NCBI GenBank assembly: GCA_026874595.1
Contig: CM049313.1
Span: forward strand, 69,680,659-69,744,658
Direction of reading: 5' to 3'
DNA from: Sipunculus nudus
Taxonomy: Eukaryota; Annelida; Sipuncula; Golfingiida; Sipunculidae
DNA length: 64,000 nucleotides
Below are positions 1 to 12,300 of this stretch, piece after piece; position 1 is the first letter of the stretch, and the number at the start of each line of letters is the position of its first letter. A program made the translations under genes and the position numbers. The notes under the pieces are model-generated. The model did no database searches. It was not told where the DNA came from and saw nothing but the letters and a program-made list of their open reading frames with translations.

Positions 1-817
1 TGTTCATCTGCCTGGGGTTAAAATCACTCATATCTCTGCAGTGGTTTGACTAATTCACCTAAAAATCGGCATGCATATACATCCTAGATAGCTTTCTTGA
101 TTTTATGACAGGTGGCGCCACCTACATTCACGTTAACGCTCCATACATAAACCCATATATCTCGGGAACCGTTTGACCGATCCGGAAAATTTTTTTACAC
201 AAATGTAGCCCTGGGATAGCTTTATAACATACACAACAAAAGGTGGCGCCACCTGCAACCATGTTTGCACAGTGTCCATTTGTTAATCTGCCTGGGGTTA
301 AAATCACTCATATCTCTGCAGTGGTTTGACTAATTCACCTAAAAATCGGCATGCATATACATCCTAGATAGCTTTCTTGATTTTATGACAGGTGGCGCCA
401 CCTCCATTCATGTTAACGCTCCACACATAAACCCATATATCTCAGGAACCTTTTGACCAATCAGGAAAAAAAATTTACACAAATGTAGCCCTTGGATAGC
501 TTTATAACATGAACAAAAATGGTGGCGCCACCTGCAGCCATTTTTGCACAGCGTCCATCTGTTTGTCTGCTGTGGGATAAAATCACTCATATCTCTGCTT
601 TTCCACATGAAATTTTGCATGTGTATATATCTTAGATAGTTTCTTGTTCAAATAACAGGTGGCGCCACCTACAATCATGTTTATGTGGCCGAGATCCATT
701 CTAATATTTAACACATGTAACTATATCCCCTTGCCACTCAATCCATGCCTCACTTCACCCGTCCTTCTCTGATTTTGGCGGATACACGTAGTCGCTTGTC
801 AACTACCCGTATTCTAG
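1..817 (+). mobile_element. Family C repeat, copy C0, left-truncated by the window
   Basis: Alternating units of about 130 and 150 bp are each centred on the palindrome GGTGGCGCCACC (near 111, 241, 391, 521 and 658). They carry shared text such as ATCTCTGCAGTGGTTTGAC. The right end has a degraded stem GTAGT...ACTAC followed by ATTCTAG at 811-817, the family's 3' end. The left end lies outside the window. Noncoding; the short open frames inside are shadows. Confidence 0.8.
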
Positions 818-1092
818 TTTTTTTTAATGTTTGGTCCGATTTAGAGAATGTTTGTTGTCTGATTTCAGACTTGTCAAAAGTCCAATATGGCCACCAGGCA
901 ACCATCTTTTAATTCCTTTTGATCATATTATCTCAAGAACAGTTAAAGTGAATGCAGTTGGATGTATATTTAAGTAATCTTGTAAAGGATTGGGTCAAAT
1001 ATTTCTGAATAAATATTACCATCATTTATAAAAGTGAAATACAGTTGGCTTGTATTGAATAAAAATTCATACAGAAGCACCTGTTTCTCAAT

Positions 1093-2421
1093 AATTGTAT
1101 CCGCCAAAACAGAGTTTTGCGGATACTAGGTTTTCAGCTGCACGCCGCTGCCGCCGCGTAGGTGTCCGGAGAACTCTTCCATAACCGCTGGTCAGAATTT
1201 TACGAAACCCGGGATTATGTTCAGTTCACATGTGAACTGCTGCACCCCAATTTTGTTTTGACCTCTGACCTTTCCTCTGCACTCTGCGTCAGTTTGTGTG
1301 TCTGTTTCCACACATATCTCGGGAACCGTTTGACCGATCAGGAAATTTTTTTGCACAAATGTAGCCCTTGGAGAGCTGTTTAACATACAAAAAATGGTGG
1401 CGCCACCTGCAACCATGTTTGCACAGTGTCCATCTGTTTGTATGCCTTGGGTTAAAATCACTCATATCTCTGCAGTGGTTTGACTAATTCACCTGAAATT
1501 CAGCATGCGTATACAAATATAGCCCTGGGATAGCTTTATAACATATACAACAAAAGGTGGCGCCACCTGCAACCATGTTTGCACAGTGTCCATTTGTTCA
1601 TCTGCCTGGGGTTAAAATCACTCATATCTCTGCAGTGGTTTGACTAATTCACCTAAAATTCGGCATGCGTATACATCCTAGACAGCTTTTCTGATTTTAT
1701 GACAGGTGGCGCCACCTACATTAACGTTTACGCTGCAGACATCCAAGCTCATATCTCGGGAACCGTTTGACCGATTGAGCCAAAATTTTGCATGTGTATA
1801 GATCTCACATAGCTCTGTATCATACGCAAAACTTGTGGCGCCACCTGCAGCCATTTTTGCACAGCTCCCATCTATTTGTCTGCCATGGGATAAAATCACT
1901 CATATCTCTGCAGTGGTTTGACATATCTGCCTAAAATTTTGCAGGTTTATACATCCCTGACAGCTCTCTTGATTTTATGACAGGTGGCGCCACCTACATT
2001 CTACATTTATGCAGCAGATATCCAAGCTCATATCTTGGGAACCGTTTGACCGATTGGGCCAAAGTTTTGCATGTGTATAGTTCTTACATAGCTCTTTATC
2101 ATACGCAAAACTGGTGGCACCACCTGCAGCCATTTTTGCACAGCGTCCATCTGTTTGTCTGCAAAGGGCAAAAATCACTCATATACATGTAGTGGTTTGA
2201 CTTATCTGCCTTAAATTTTGCATATGTATACAACTTGGACAGCTTTCTGGATTTTGTGGTAGGTGGCGCAACCTACATACACAATGGGGCTGCAGACATC
2301 CATGCTAATATGCAACACTTCACTCTATTTCCCCTTGCCACTCAATCCATGCCTCACTTCACCAGTTCCACTCTGATTTAGGCGGATAAACGTAGTCGCT
2401 TGTCGACTACCCGTATTCTAG
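1093..2421 (+). mobile_element. Family C repeat, copy C1, full length
   Basis: The left end is a palindrome, GTATCCGC...GCGGATAC, at about 1097-1126. The core has tandem units with GGTGGCGCCACC-type palindromes near 1396, 1556, 1705 and 1983. The right end has GGCGGATA (subterminal inverted repeat of the left end), then the perfect 7 bp stem GTAGTCG-CTTGT-CGACTAC, then ATTCTAG|T. The plan resembles a non-autonomous Helitron-like (Helentron/HINE) element. No protein is encoded. Confidence 0.78.
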
Positions 2422-3150
2422 TTCTGGCATGTATTTCCTTGATTTTTGCTATATATTTTGATCTTATATTTGCCCTTTGTGAAGTTCCTACTAGACTGAC
2501 AGGTTTCAAGCAAGCTGTTGGAATAGTTCCTGATAGCTTAACAATCATGCATTTTCCTCAGACCATCAATTCACTGTGTTTTAACCAGACATAGGTGATA
2601 TATATTTCTGTTGTCATAGAAAATTTTCAACAAATTGGCAAATTGGTTCTTCAAAATTTGACTGGAAGTTGTGAGTCTCAGTCCATGATGTCACAGGTCA
2701 TGCATGGCAGCTGAGCGTCATGGCCCATGGGTCACTTGTTTTGGTTTTCATAGCACATTTTACCACTTGCACTTGTTGCATGTGACCATAAGGTCATCTG
2801 TCCAGCATGATCCATTATGCCACAGGTCACAATGACATCACGCCATGTGCCTTTTCCCTGAAAGGGTTCTGCAAACCAACGTATGTCAGGGGGGGGGGGG
2901 ATGGTTGTTGTTCATTATGTTATAGTCAAGTACAGCAATACCATGGTGTCCAGGGCATTTCCAAAATATTCATATAAAAAGTTCCCAGAAATAACACGTT
3001 TCATTAAAATTCCATATTACTATTTTCTGCGCAGGGTGTTTGCGTCGCCATAACAGACGGTTTTTAATTAGATGTGCAGTCTTTCAGACTGATTCTACTG
3101 TATTTATAAAGATTCTATAAAGCTTACATAATTTATTATCTTTAAAACAG
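2422..3150. other. Intron or upstream sequence with an E-type 3' end fragment
   Basis: Around 2708-2745 is a short match to the right end of family E (CAGCTGAGCGTCATGGC and CCATGGGTCACTTG). A 12-base G run lies near 2889-2900. No exon with usable splice sites and phase was found; the open frame at 2400-2594 contains a stop in the only phase that could join exon 1. Confidence 0.5.
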
Positions 3151-3367
3151 ATGTGGGTTTATCAGTGACCATCCCTGCCCACAGTGCTGCCACCTATCTT
3201 CTGAGCCATCTAGAACTGGACAAACTGGGGGAGTGGACGAACAAGGAGCAGAAATCAAAAGAACATGTTAAATGGCCATTCAACCAGCATATCCCTGACA
3301 GTCTCCTCCAAGCCAGCCTTAAGTTACCGTACTACTGGAGAAACAAACTACAGACCTGTCTTGTAAG
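3151..3367 (+). CDS. SPG11: SPG11 exon (window exon 1)
   Basis: The acceptor is TTTAAAACAG before 3151 and the donor is AAG|GTAATG. The exon is 217 bp, opens with 2 bases of a split codon and ends in phase 2. It encodes about 72 residues, including HSAATYLLSHLELDKLGEW and PDSLLQASLKLPYYWRNKL, and looks helical as expected for the solenoid. The preceding exon must end in phase 1; none is convincing between 1 and 3150, so it probably lies upstream of the window. Confidence 0.85.
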
Positions 3368-6300
3368 GTAATGTTTACATCAGCCGAGGATTTTAAGAAC
3401 AGTGTGTTTTGCTCTATCTTTGCTATCTTTTAACATCTGTTTTACTGTATTTGTTGGTTTGCCAGCCATTCACTTCACCAGATACCATCTACCGGTACTG
3501 CCAAATAATGCTGAAGTCTGTATTTTCTTTATCTTTCCCTGTGTCTTCAAAAGTCAATAGTCATCAACTGCCATGTGATTTGATGCCCTGATCTGACATT
3601 TGACACTGTTTGCTAATTATATCCTAAATAACTATACATGGCATCAAAAATTTGTATTTTTATTCCACCAGCATATTTCCTGTTCTTTTTTTAAAGGGTT
3701 TGCTCTTGTTGGATTAGTTATTGATTGATAACACTGCAATAGACCCTACATATATTTTTTTTAATTTCTCAGGATTCTTGTTGATATAATTGGTAGTAAC
3801 AGACTCTCTCCCAATCCCAGATTGATAACAAAGTGCTACTTTTCTAGCCTATTATAACATGTAGCAGTCTCAAATTGTTTTGTCCAGTATCAGTTTATAC
3901 AGTCTCAGCTTTCATGTGTTTTTGTTCTTCTTTGTTAGCATGAATTTGTTCATTACTAGGGCTGGTCTCCATACCCAAAAAAGGCTTGGTTTCCCAGAGA
4001 TGTTCCAGATGTTGTCAAGGTGTCAGGAGACAATCGGAGAAACAGATGTTTGGTCAGATGAGGATAAAACCTGGTTCACTCAACAGCTAATCAAGTACTG
4101 CATCGAGCATGGACTGCTGGCAGTGCTGCATCTCATCACCCACAGGCTGGAGTGAGTCTCATATAGACATGTTACAAAAAAGATTACACTATTCAGTATA
4201 AACAGTAATGGACTTTAAAAAATTCTTATTGCAGAGTTGCTTCACATGAATTAAACAATAAATTTATGATAAAGTTATCAAAACCAAAAATTTTTATTCT
4301 TCATTTGAGGCAACGCTTACAATTTTTATCATGATACTTAACACTGCAGTTGTTGAAATGAATCATTTATCAATTTGAAAATACAGTTATAACATTATAG
4401 AGTCCCAGGCAGAAAGCTTAATGTTAAAGCTAATATGTTTTCAGAACCATAGCACCATCTCTTTGTGAGCCATATAACTCCAAAAGAATTTGCCAGATTT
4501 GTCCAAATCTTTACATGTGCATAGATATCGGTAAAGAGAATAAACCTATAACAAAGTTGTTTGTAACCAAAGTCATCGGACATAACAGCATCTATTGTCT
4601 GTTCTGTCACATCCTGGGGCTGATGACAGACTTTAATTCTTTTTTTTCCAGAGAGTATTGGAACCCTTGGACCTATTCCTTCCCTAGCTTAAAAAGATTA
4701 CCCCATCACACTTCACTTGCTTCAGTCCCAATTCACTCAAGGACCAGTATCAACAGTGTGAAACACTAATAGCATGTTAACATGTACTGTTAACATAAAT
4801 ATTGTTACAATTGACTAGTATATACTCACCAGTACCTCAGTGTTATTGCAAGCTAAAGTTACTCTCAGTTTTAGACTTTCACTTAGTCCTTTAGAACATT
4901 TATAAATCCATTGAAAAAAACAGGTTATATGTTCATAAGTTCACAATACCGATTGACATGGAAAGTAAGCTGTAATCAAGCATATGCACAGGAACAGCGA
5001 AAAAAAGTCAGTTGTCACATTACAACAAAGAGACACAGGTCTCAGAATACAAAGTTGTGGCATCACTTTCAGCTCGCAAAATAACTTGGCATTTCTGACA
5101 TTACTTAATGAAAGTAATTGATTCATATTCCCGACACACCATACATGATCCTGAAAGAGACCTGCTGAATACGTCCTGCACTGGATTTCTCACCGAATAT
5201 GCCAATCCGTAATGTCCATAACAACAGCACTGTGCCATTAACTGCGGACCACCAACATTGCCTCTCTACAGGCTATGGCTAAAGTCTGGCTAAAAGTATC
5301 ACAGGTTTAGTTTTGTGGCAAGTCCTGATGCAAAAACAAACAGTGGTCCAACAACACATGCACAGACTGATAGCTTGACCCAGGAAAAAGCAGAGCTCTA
5401 GTTTCTTGAGTGAATTGCTCTCCTGCCGTGCCCTGAGCTAGAATAACCTTTACTCTAGGCCCACTAGTGAATAATGCCTTCACTCTTTAATTCATTCCTC
5501 TAATGAATACATATAACTTAAAAAAATACTTGTAATAGCTCTAGCCATTAACAGTAGTTGTAATATAAATCTTCCTGCTCCTTAACTTTTCATAGGAAGA
5601 GTACACAGAAAAGAAAACCTCACTTGCAGCTCCTTTCCCCTACCGGTGTAGCTGTTACAGGCCTCCTGTGAAATGTTCTATCACCCTGTCCAACTGTTTT
5701 TTCATGATTATTGTTTTGCAACACGAAGAAGGACAAACTTTTTGCCCATAAGGCAAAAAGAGGAAAATGCGTAATTAACCATTTTAGAAATAATAGCCCA
5801 CCTTACCTTATTTGTGTAAAAATCCCAAAGTTACTAAAACTGTAGATGAAAATTAACATAATTAGTTCCACTGCACAGTTTCAGTGCCCTGTGCAATTTG
5901 AAGACTCCACTTTTCCTGGGATTAACATATGTGTGATTAATTCCTGATAAAATCGTGTGTTCTCTACTTTGTATTTGGCAGACTAAATGAGCAGGAACAA
6001 GTCTTGACCTGGGGTGAGCAACAGCCTGAGGCCAGTCTACTCAAACTGGTCCAGTGCTTCCACAGAGTTGCCAGGCAACCATCAGGTATATAATATCACT
6101 ACCCTATTGTGGGCTCCACAATTCTGTTTAACTACTTTAATTAAAATGTACTTTGTTGTAAAAATGCCTTTTTCACGCCCTGTACAGATTATCTGTACTG
6201 TTGAATACTTTTCGTCTCCTGTTTTACAATACTGAAGGTGTTTGTGAATGTATTTGCTGCCAAATAACAGAATTTAATTTACTGACTTGTTATCATTTCT

Positions 6301-9300
6301 TTGCATTAACTGCTGACAGGACAGTAATGTCCTTAAATGCACCACAGTTTCAGCATGTAGGCTAGATTCTGCAGCTATTGTTCACAGAGTGTTGCTAACA
6401 TACTGTGTGTATCTTTGTGACAAGAATGGGAGATAAAAACTCAAAAGGGTCATGGTAAAGTGATAGAATTTATGTAAACAGTCATGACAGCTTTACTGTT
6501 GCTTGTCATCCCTCCAGACTTAAGTGTTATTCCCAGCAAATACACAGCTGATTGTTCATCATAATGTCAAGCACATGCTTAATATATTTGTATTGCAGAG
6601 AAGGAGCTGATGTTAGAAGCAAGCCTGGTGAGCAGTGCTTGTATCAGTGATCTGTCTGTCTCGAGTGTGTCCGACTTGATTCAGCGTGGTCATTTAGTTC
6701 AGGGGCTTGCCACCAGTCTGTATTCCCCATACACTACACAGCAGGTATGACCATGGGTGTGCTATTTATCAATGATTGTATAATTTTCTTCACATGAATG
6801 CCTATATGCTAGACATTCTGTGATAGGGACTTTGACCAGTTTGCTTTTACATTACTTTTATGATAATTCTCAGCTAAGATGCCATATATTTTATAACTGA
6901 TATTTCCATTTGATGAAGTAAACGTGTACATTGATAATATCTTATATTAATCCCAGATCTTATGTTTGTGCATTTTATCTTCTCCAACTTATTGTGACCT
7001 TTCAGTGGATTCAGTGCCCAGGTAGGGTTGAGGATATTATTTACACTGCCTGTATATTCACTTTCTTGATCCAATAATATGATTTTATTAGCACATGTGG
7101 CTACACTTTATAATAGATTATATGGCATGAAATGGTTCCTGTAACTGATGCATATGTGGTCCAATGGACATATAGTGTATATGATAGTTGTTCACCACAA
7201 CAGTTGAAGAGCATAATTATATATATAAGAAGACTATTTTGAATCCCCTGTCAATATTACATCAGACTTTGCATTAGCAGATTACATACCCAGTATAAAT
7301 ATTTTCTCTAATCCATATGTGATGTTCTTATCTTGTGTAGCAGGCATGGTCTGTATCTGATGTTCTAGTTTTCAGTAACTGTGATCTATATTATTATTTA
7401 GGTGTGGCATGGTGAAGTACAAGATGAGAGACTTGGAGATCTGTCATGTCAGTCTGTACAGGACAAATTGAAGCAACTGCCCTACGTGTATCAGGCACTG
7501 ACACTTAACGATGTATCATCCCAAGCCTTGATAAGTCCCACCCTGGAACAGCTGCAAGATGAACTGGTGTTTAAACTCAGGAAAGGAGATCAAATAGGTC
7601 AGTATTAGATATATCTGTTGGACAGATTTCAAAATATTGATATTCTATAGATAATGTGCGTATCACACTGGTTGTGTTGTTTTCACTTGGATCTGTGTGT
7701 GTTTATGTGTGTACTTATCACAGCAACTCAGGACAACTGGAAAAGTTTAAAGATTTTAATGGAACATGGCACATAGATCAGTAGAATGAATATTTACCAC
7801 TACATACCAATTAATTCTCCCTCCCTTTTTGCTGTGGTTCTGTCTTTTTGACACTTCATAAACTTAAAGTCTCTAAAGTATACAGGAAGTGATAGGGGAT
7901 GGACCCCCGGAGGATCTTTTTATGCCCCCGCCACAAAGTGGCCGGGGCATATAGTTTTACCCATGTCCGTCATTCCGTCCTTCCGTCCTTCTGTCATTCC
8001 AAAATCAAACAGTTGTACAGACTTTTTTTCGCAATGCCTGCAGACATTGGCCTGATTTTTGGTGTGTGGGCAGATAATGACCAGTTACAGATTGAGTTCG
8101 AGTTTCGTCCCAGTTGACCTACTTTTGACCATTTTACGGCTCCTTAACTTAGAAAATTTCATGAAAAATAGAAATTTTCATGACGAATACACATGTACGG
8201 ACTTTTTTTCGCAATGCCTGCAGATATTGGCCTGATTTTTGGTGTGTATGCAGATATTGACAAGTTACAGATCGAGTTCGCATTTCGTCCCAGTTGACCT
8301 ACTTTTGACCGTTTTACGGCTCCTAAACCTTGAAAATTTCATGAAAAATATAAATTTTCATGACAAATACACATGTACGGACTTTTTTTTGCAATGTCTG
8401 CAGATTTTGGCCTGATTTTTGGTGTGTGGGCAGATATTGACCAGTTACAGATCGAGTTCGCGTTTCATCCCAGTTGACCTACCTGAACATAGAAAATTTC
8501 ATGAAAAATATAAATTTTCATGACAAATACACATATACAGACTTTTTTTCACAATGCCTGCAGATATTGGCCTGATTTTGGTGTGTGGGCAGATATTGAC
8601 CAGTTACAGATCGAGTTCGCGTTTCGTCCCGGTTGACCTACTTTTGACAGTTTTACGGCTCCTTAACTTAGAAAATTTCATGAAAAATAGAAATTTTCAT
8701 GACAAATACACATTTACGGACTTTTTTTCGCAATGCCTGCAGATATTGGCCTGATTTTTGGTGTGTATTCAGATATTGACTAGTTACAGATAGAGTTCGC
8801 ATTTCGTCCCAGTTGACCTACTTTTGACCGTTTTACGGCTCCTAAACCTACAAAATTTCATGAAAAATATAAATTTTCATGACAAATACACATGTACGGA
8901 CTTTTTTTAAGCAATGTCTGCAGATATTGGCCTGATTTTTGGTGTGTGGGCAGATATTGACCAGTTACAGTTCGAGTTTGTGTTTCATCCCAGTTGACCT
9001 ACTTTTGACAGTTTTACGGCTCCTGAACATAGAAAATTTCATGAAAAATATAAATTTTCATGACAAATACACATATACAGACTTTTTTTCGCAATGCCTG
9101 CAGATATTGGCCTGATTTTGGTGTGTGGGCAGATAATGACCAGTTACAGATCAAGTTTACATTTTGTCCCAGTTGACCTACTTTTGACCGTTTGATGGTG
9201 CCCTAACATAGAAAAGTTCATAAAAAATAGAAATTTTCATAACAAATGCATATGTATGGACTTTTTTTCCGCAATGCCTGCAGATACCCCCCTGATTTTT

Positions 9301-12300
9301 TATGTGCGGGCAGATAATGACCAGTTACAGATCGAGTTCGCTGTTCGTCCCGGTTGACCTTCTTTTGATTGTTTTACGGCTCCTAAACAATAAAAAATTT
9401 CATGAAAAATATAAATTTTCATGACAAATGTACATGTACAGCCGTTTTTAGCCCTCAGCTCATAGGCTGATGGGCTATTGTTGTGACCCAAGCTGTCCGT
9501 CTATCCATCTGTCCATCTGTCTGTCCGGTGTCCGTCCGTCCGTTCCGCGTCTGTTAACTTTTACCTTGTGAGCGGGATGTTTCTAAAAGGATACACGGTT
9601 GGAATTTTATTTCATCAGTGAAGATGTATATCGATAAAATCTCGGTCAAGTTTGAAGATGGGTGACCTTGACCCATTTTCTACATTTTAGAGCTGATTAT
9701 AGAAAAACACTCAGAAGCTTATATCTCAGGAACCATTGTGTCGATTTTCACAAAACTTAATATGATCATTGGGACTGATGGTCTGTAGGTGCTGCACAAT
9801 TTTGGTGGTGCCACCTGCAATTTCTGATTTTTTAATGAAATTTTATCAAATTTTTCAATTTTGGCCTTTTGTGCAGGATATCTCCAAAGGTATTCAACAC
9901 AGGAACTTCATTACTTCAGTGCTTTTGCATCATATTTACAAAATCTTGGTCAAGTTCAAGATGGGTGGTCTTGACCTACTTTTCAAGGTCACAGAGCTTA
10001 GTATAGAAAAAAACTTAGGAGCTTATTTCTCAGGAAGCATTTGGTGGATTGTTATAAAACATGGTACATACCTCTCCAATTTAAATTTATAACTGATTAT
10101 CAGCTTTTGCTAATATTCTAGTTGTATTACGTAAACATAATTGTGAGCTGTTTCTGTATTAATGAGAATTTTCTCTGTTAAAGTTTATACGCCAGAGTAA
10201 GCCAACCGAAAATTTTCCCTTATTGGGCCTATTATCGCCCATCCAGCCTCGTTCCCATGTATCTAGGTCACACTTCCGTTACCCATAATCACATTTTCTT
10301 CTGGCGTTCGCCATGATGGACGTGTGATCCCGCTCTGCGAGATTCGTCCACTGTTGGGTTTGTACTGAGTTTGCCAACTGAACTGTAAGTTGTCTTCTTT
10401 TTTCCCTTGCCCGCCCTGGAGAACCCCACTTATTGTGGCTCTTGTGGTTCTTAATCCCAGTTGGGACTCCCACCCCCTTGTTTTCGTTGCCGCTCCTTGT
10501 TTTCACTGCCGGACTTGGGCGTCTGACCAGTGGGCCCTTTCCTGGATTGGGCTCATTCCCCGGTACTTGGGGGTTCACCCTCCTGTATTCCATTGTCTGA
10601 CCCCGTGGTTGTCTCCGAGGGGTCGGCGGGCCTACCCTGGTTGACCGCACCACGGACTTGCTGCGTTCACCGTCCGTTTCCGCCGGTCCTGTCACCTCTC
10701 CAGTGGTTTAGACAGTTATATCGTTGAATTCTCATTCCCGGAAACGGAATTCTTTCCCCATTCCCGCGGCCTCCCGTCCTGCCAGCACATCTGCCTATTC
10801 CATATTACATTATTGTCCCGGGTTTGTTAATCACTTGTGTCGGATCTCGACGATTCGTCTAGACCCGATTCTGTCCGCCCGGCGCCCTCGCCGGCGCCCC
10901 GGTACTTTCTCCCCGGCCGTTCTCGTCGCCGGCTCCTCACCGGATTCCTTCCTTATCCCCGGGGCCAGCTGGAGCCGTCCCGCTGGATCGCCCGGACCTT
11001 CCTGGTGTGCAGGTAAGTGCGTCGGTCCCTACTGCCTCCATTCGGGGCTGCCGGCCTCACCTCCGGTTCCTCCGTCTGCCGTCGTTACTTCACGGCTGGC
11101 CGGCTCTTTTTTTCAGTTACCATCTGCTGTGCGACCTGCGGCTCCGGTTCCTGTGCCTTCCCGGATGGTTCCTGCTGCTGCTCGTTCCCCGGCTTCCGGT
11201 TTCCAGCCTCCCGTGGCTCCGGCTCAGCGGGTCTCTCTGGCTCCGCCTACACAGGGTTCTCCAGGGTCCCCGACTGCTCAGTCAGCCGATCCCGCCCTGG
11301 CATCAGACCAGTGGTCGGCGATCGCGCTGCGCCGCCAGGCTTGGCGTCCGCGCAAATCTGCTCTGTCAGCCGATCCCGCCCTGGCCCCAGACCAGTGGTC
11401 GGCGATCGCGCTGCGCCGCCAGGCTTGGCGTCCGCGCAAATCTGCGCTTATGGACCTGGAGGCTACCTCCACACAGGAGGCTAACCCTAGTGGTCCGAAG
11501 TTCCATAGGTACAACCTCGGACTTCCTCGGCGTCGGCGGCCGGTTCTTCTTTGAATCCTGGCCCCTTCATTCGCCCTCCACAGTGTGTCTGGTATTACTG
11601 ACCGCACGGGGGATCTCTTCCGTGGGCGCCCCGCGGTCGTCTCGGGGTCTTGCTCTACTGGGGCCCCGCTTCCGCCTGGTTAGGCTACACCTTGGTCCCC
11701 CGGTACCCTCGGGAGTTCCCTTGGGTACCGGGCCCCCGGGCTACCTGTTCTTTCGCTTGCTCCCTTCTCCTGAGCTCCCGGATGTTCAGTCTGCTCCGCT
11801 GCGCCTCGTGTCCTGCCTGGCCGAGCCGTTTGCGGACGGTCAGTCTTTAATTCCATCCTCTGTCCAGTTTTCCGATCGTCACCTGTCGGATCTGGAGGGG
11901 CTCGGCCGGCAAGCGGCCGGTATGGTTTACGACTTGCAGGCTGTCCCTTGTTTACTCGCCGTTTCCGGACACGCTCACTCTCCCGGACATATGGCAGGCT
12001 TCTGCCCATTCTGGGGCTGTGTTACATTCAGGTCGTTGGCGCCCGGTTGTTAATTGCATCTTGTTACGCCGCCTGGCTTGCATTCAGTCATTTATGCACT
12101 TACGGCCGCGGCTTCTCTGACGGAGTTAACCGAGCTTTATTCTCCGCCTTTCCCGGTTCCCTGCTGTTTGGCGGCCAGTTACGGCCTCTCTTTGACCGCG
12201 CCTTGGCGCGCTCAGATCGTCAGGCCCGCCTCCGCTTGACCTCCCCTGCGCCTCGGCCTTCCTTCCGCGTTCCCCGCCTTCGGCCTCCGGTTGCAGCTTC

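Noticed and set aside
2400-2594. Possible SPG11 exon upstream of window exon 1
   Set aside because: The only phase that could join exon 1 contains TAA, the reading starts inside family C's end, and no motif matches spatacsin.
10279-10695. 138-residue open frame on the minus strand at the DIRS left end
   Set aside because: It is opposite to the DIRS genes, overlaps the terminal repeat, and shows no recognisable domain. GC-rich DNA tends to give long antisense frames.
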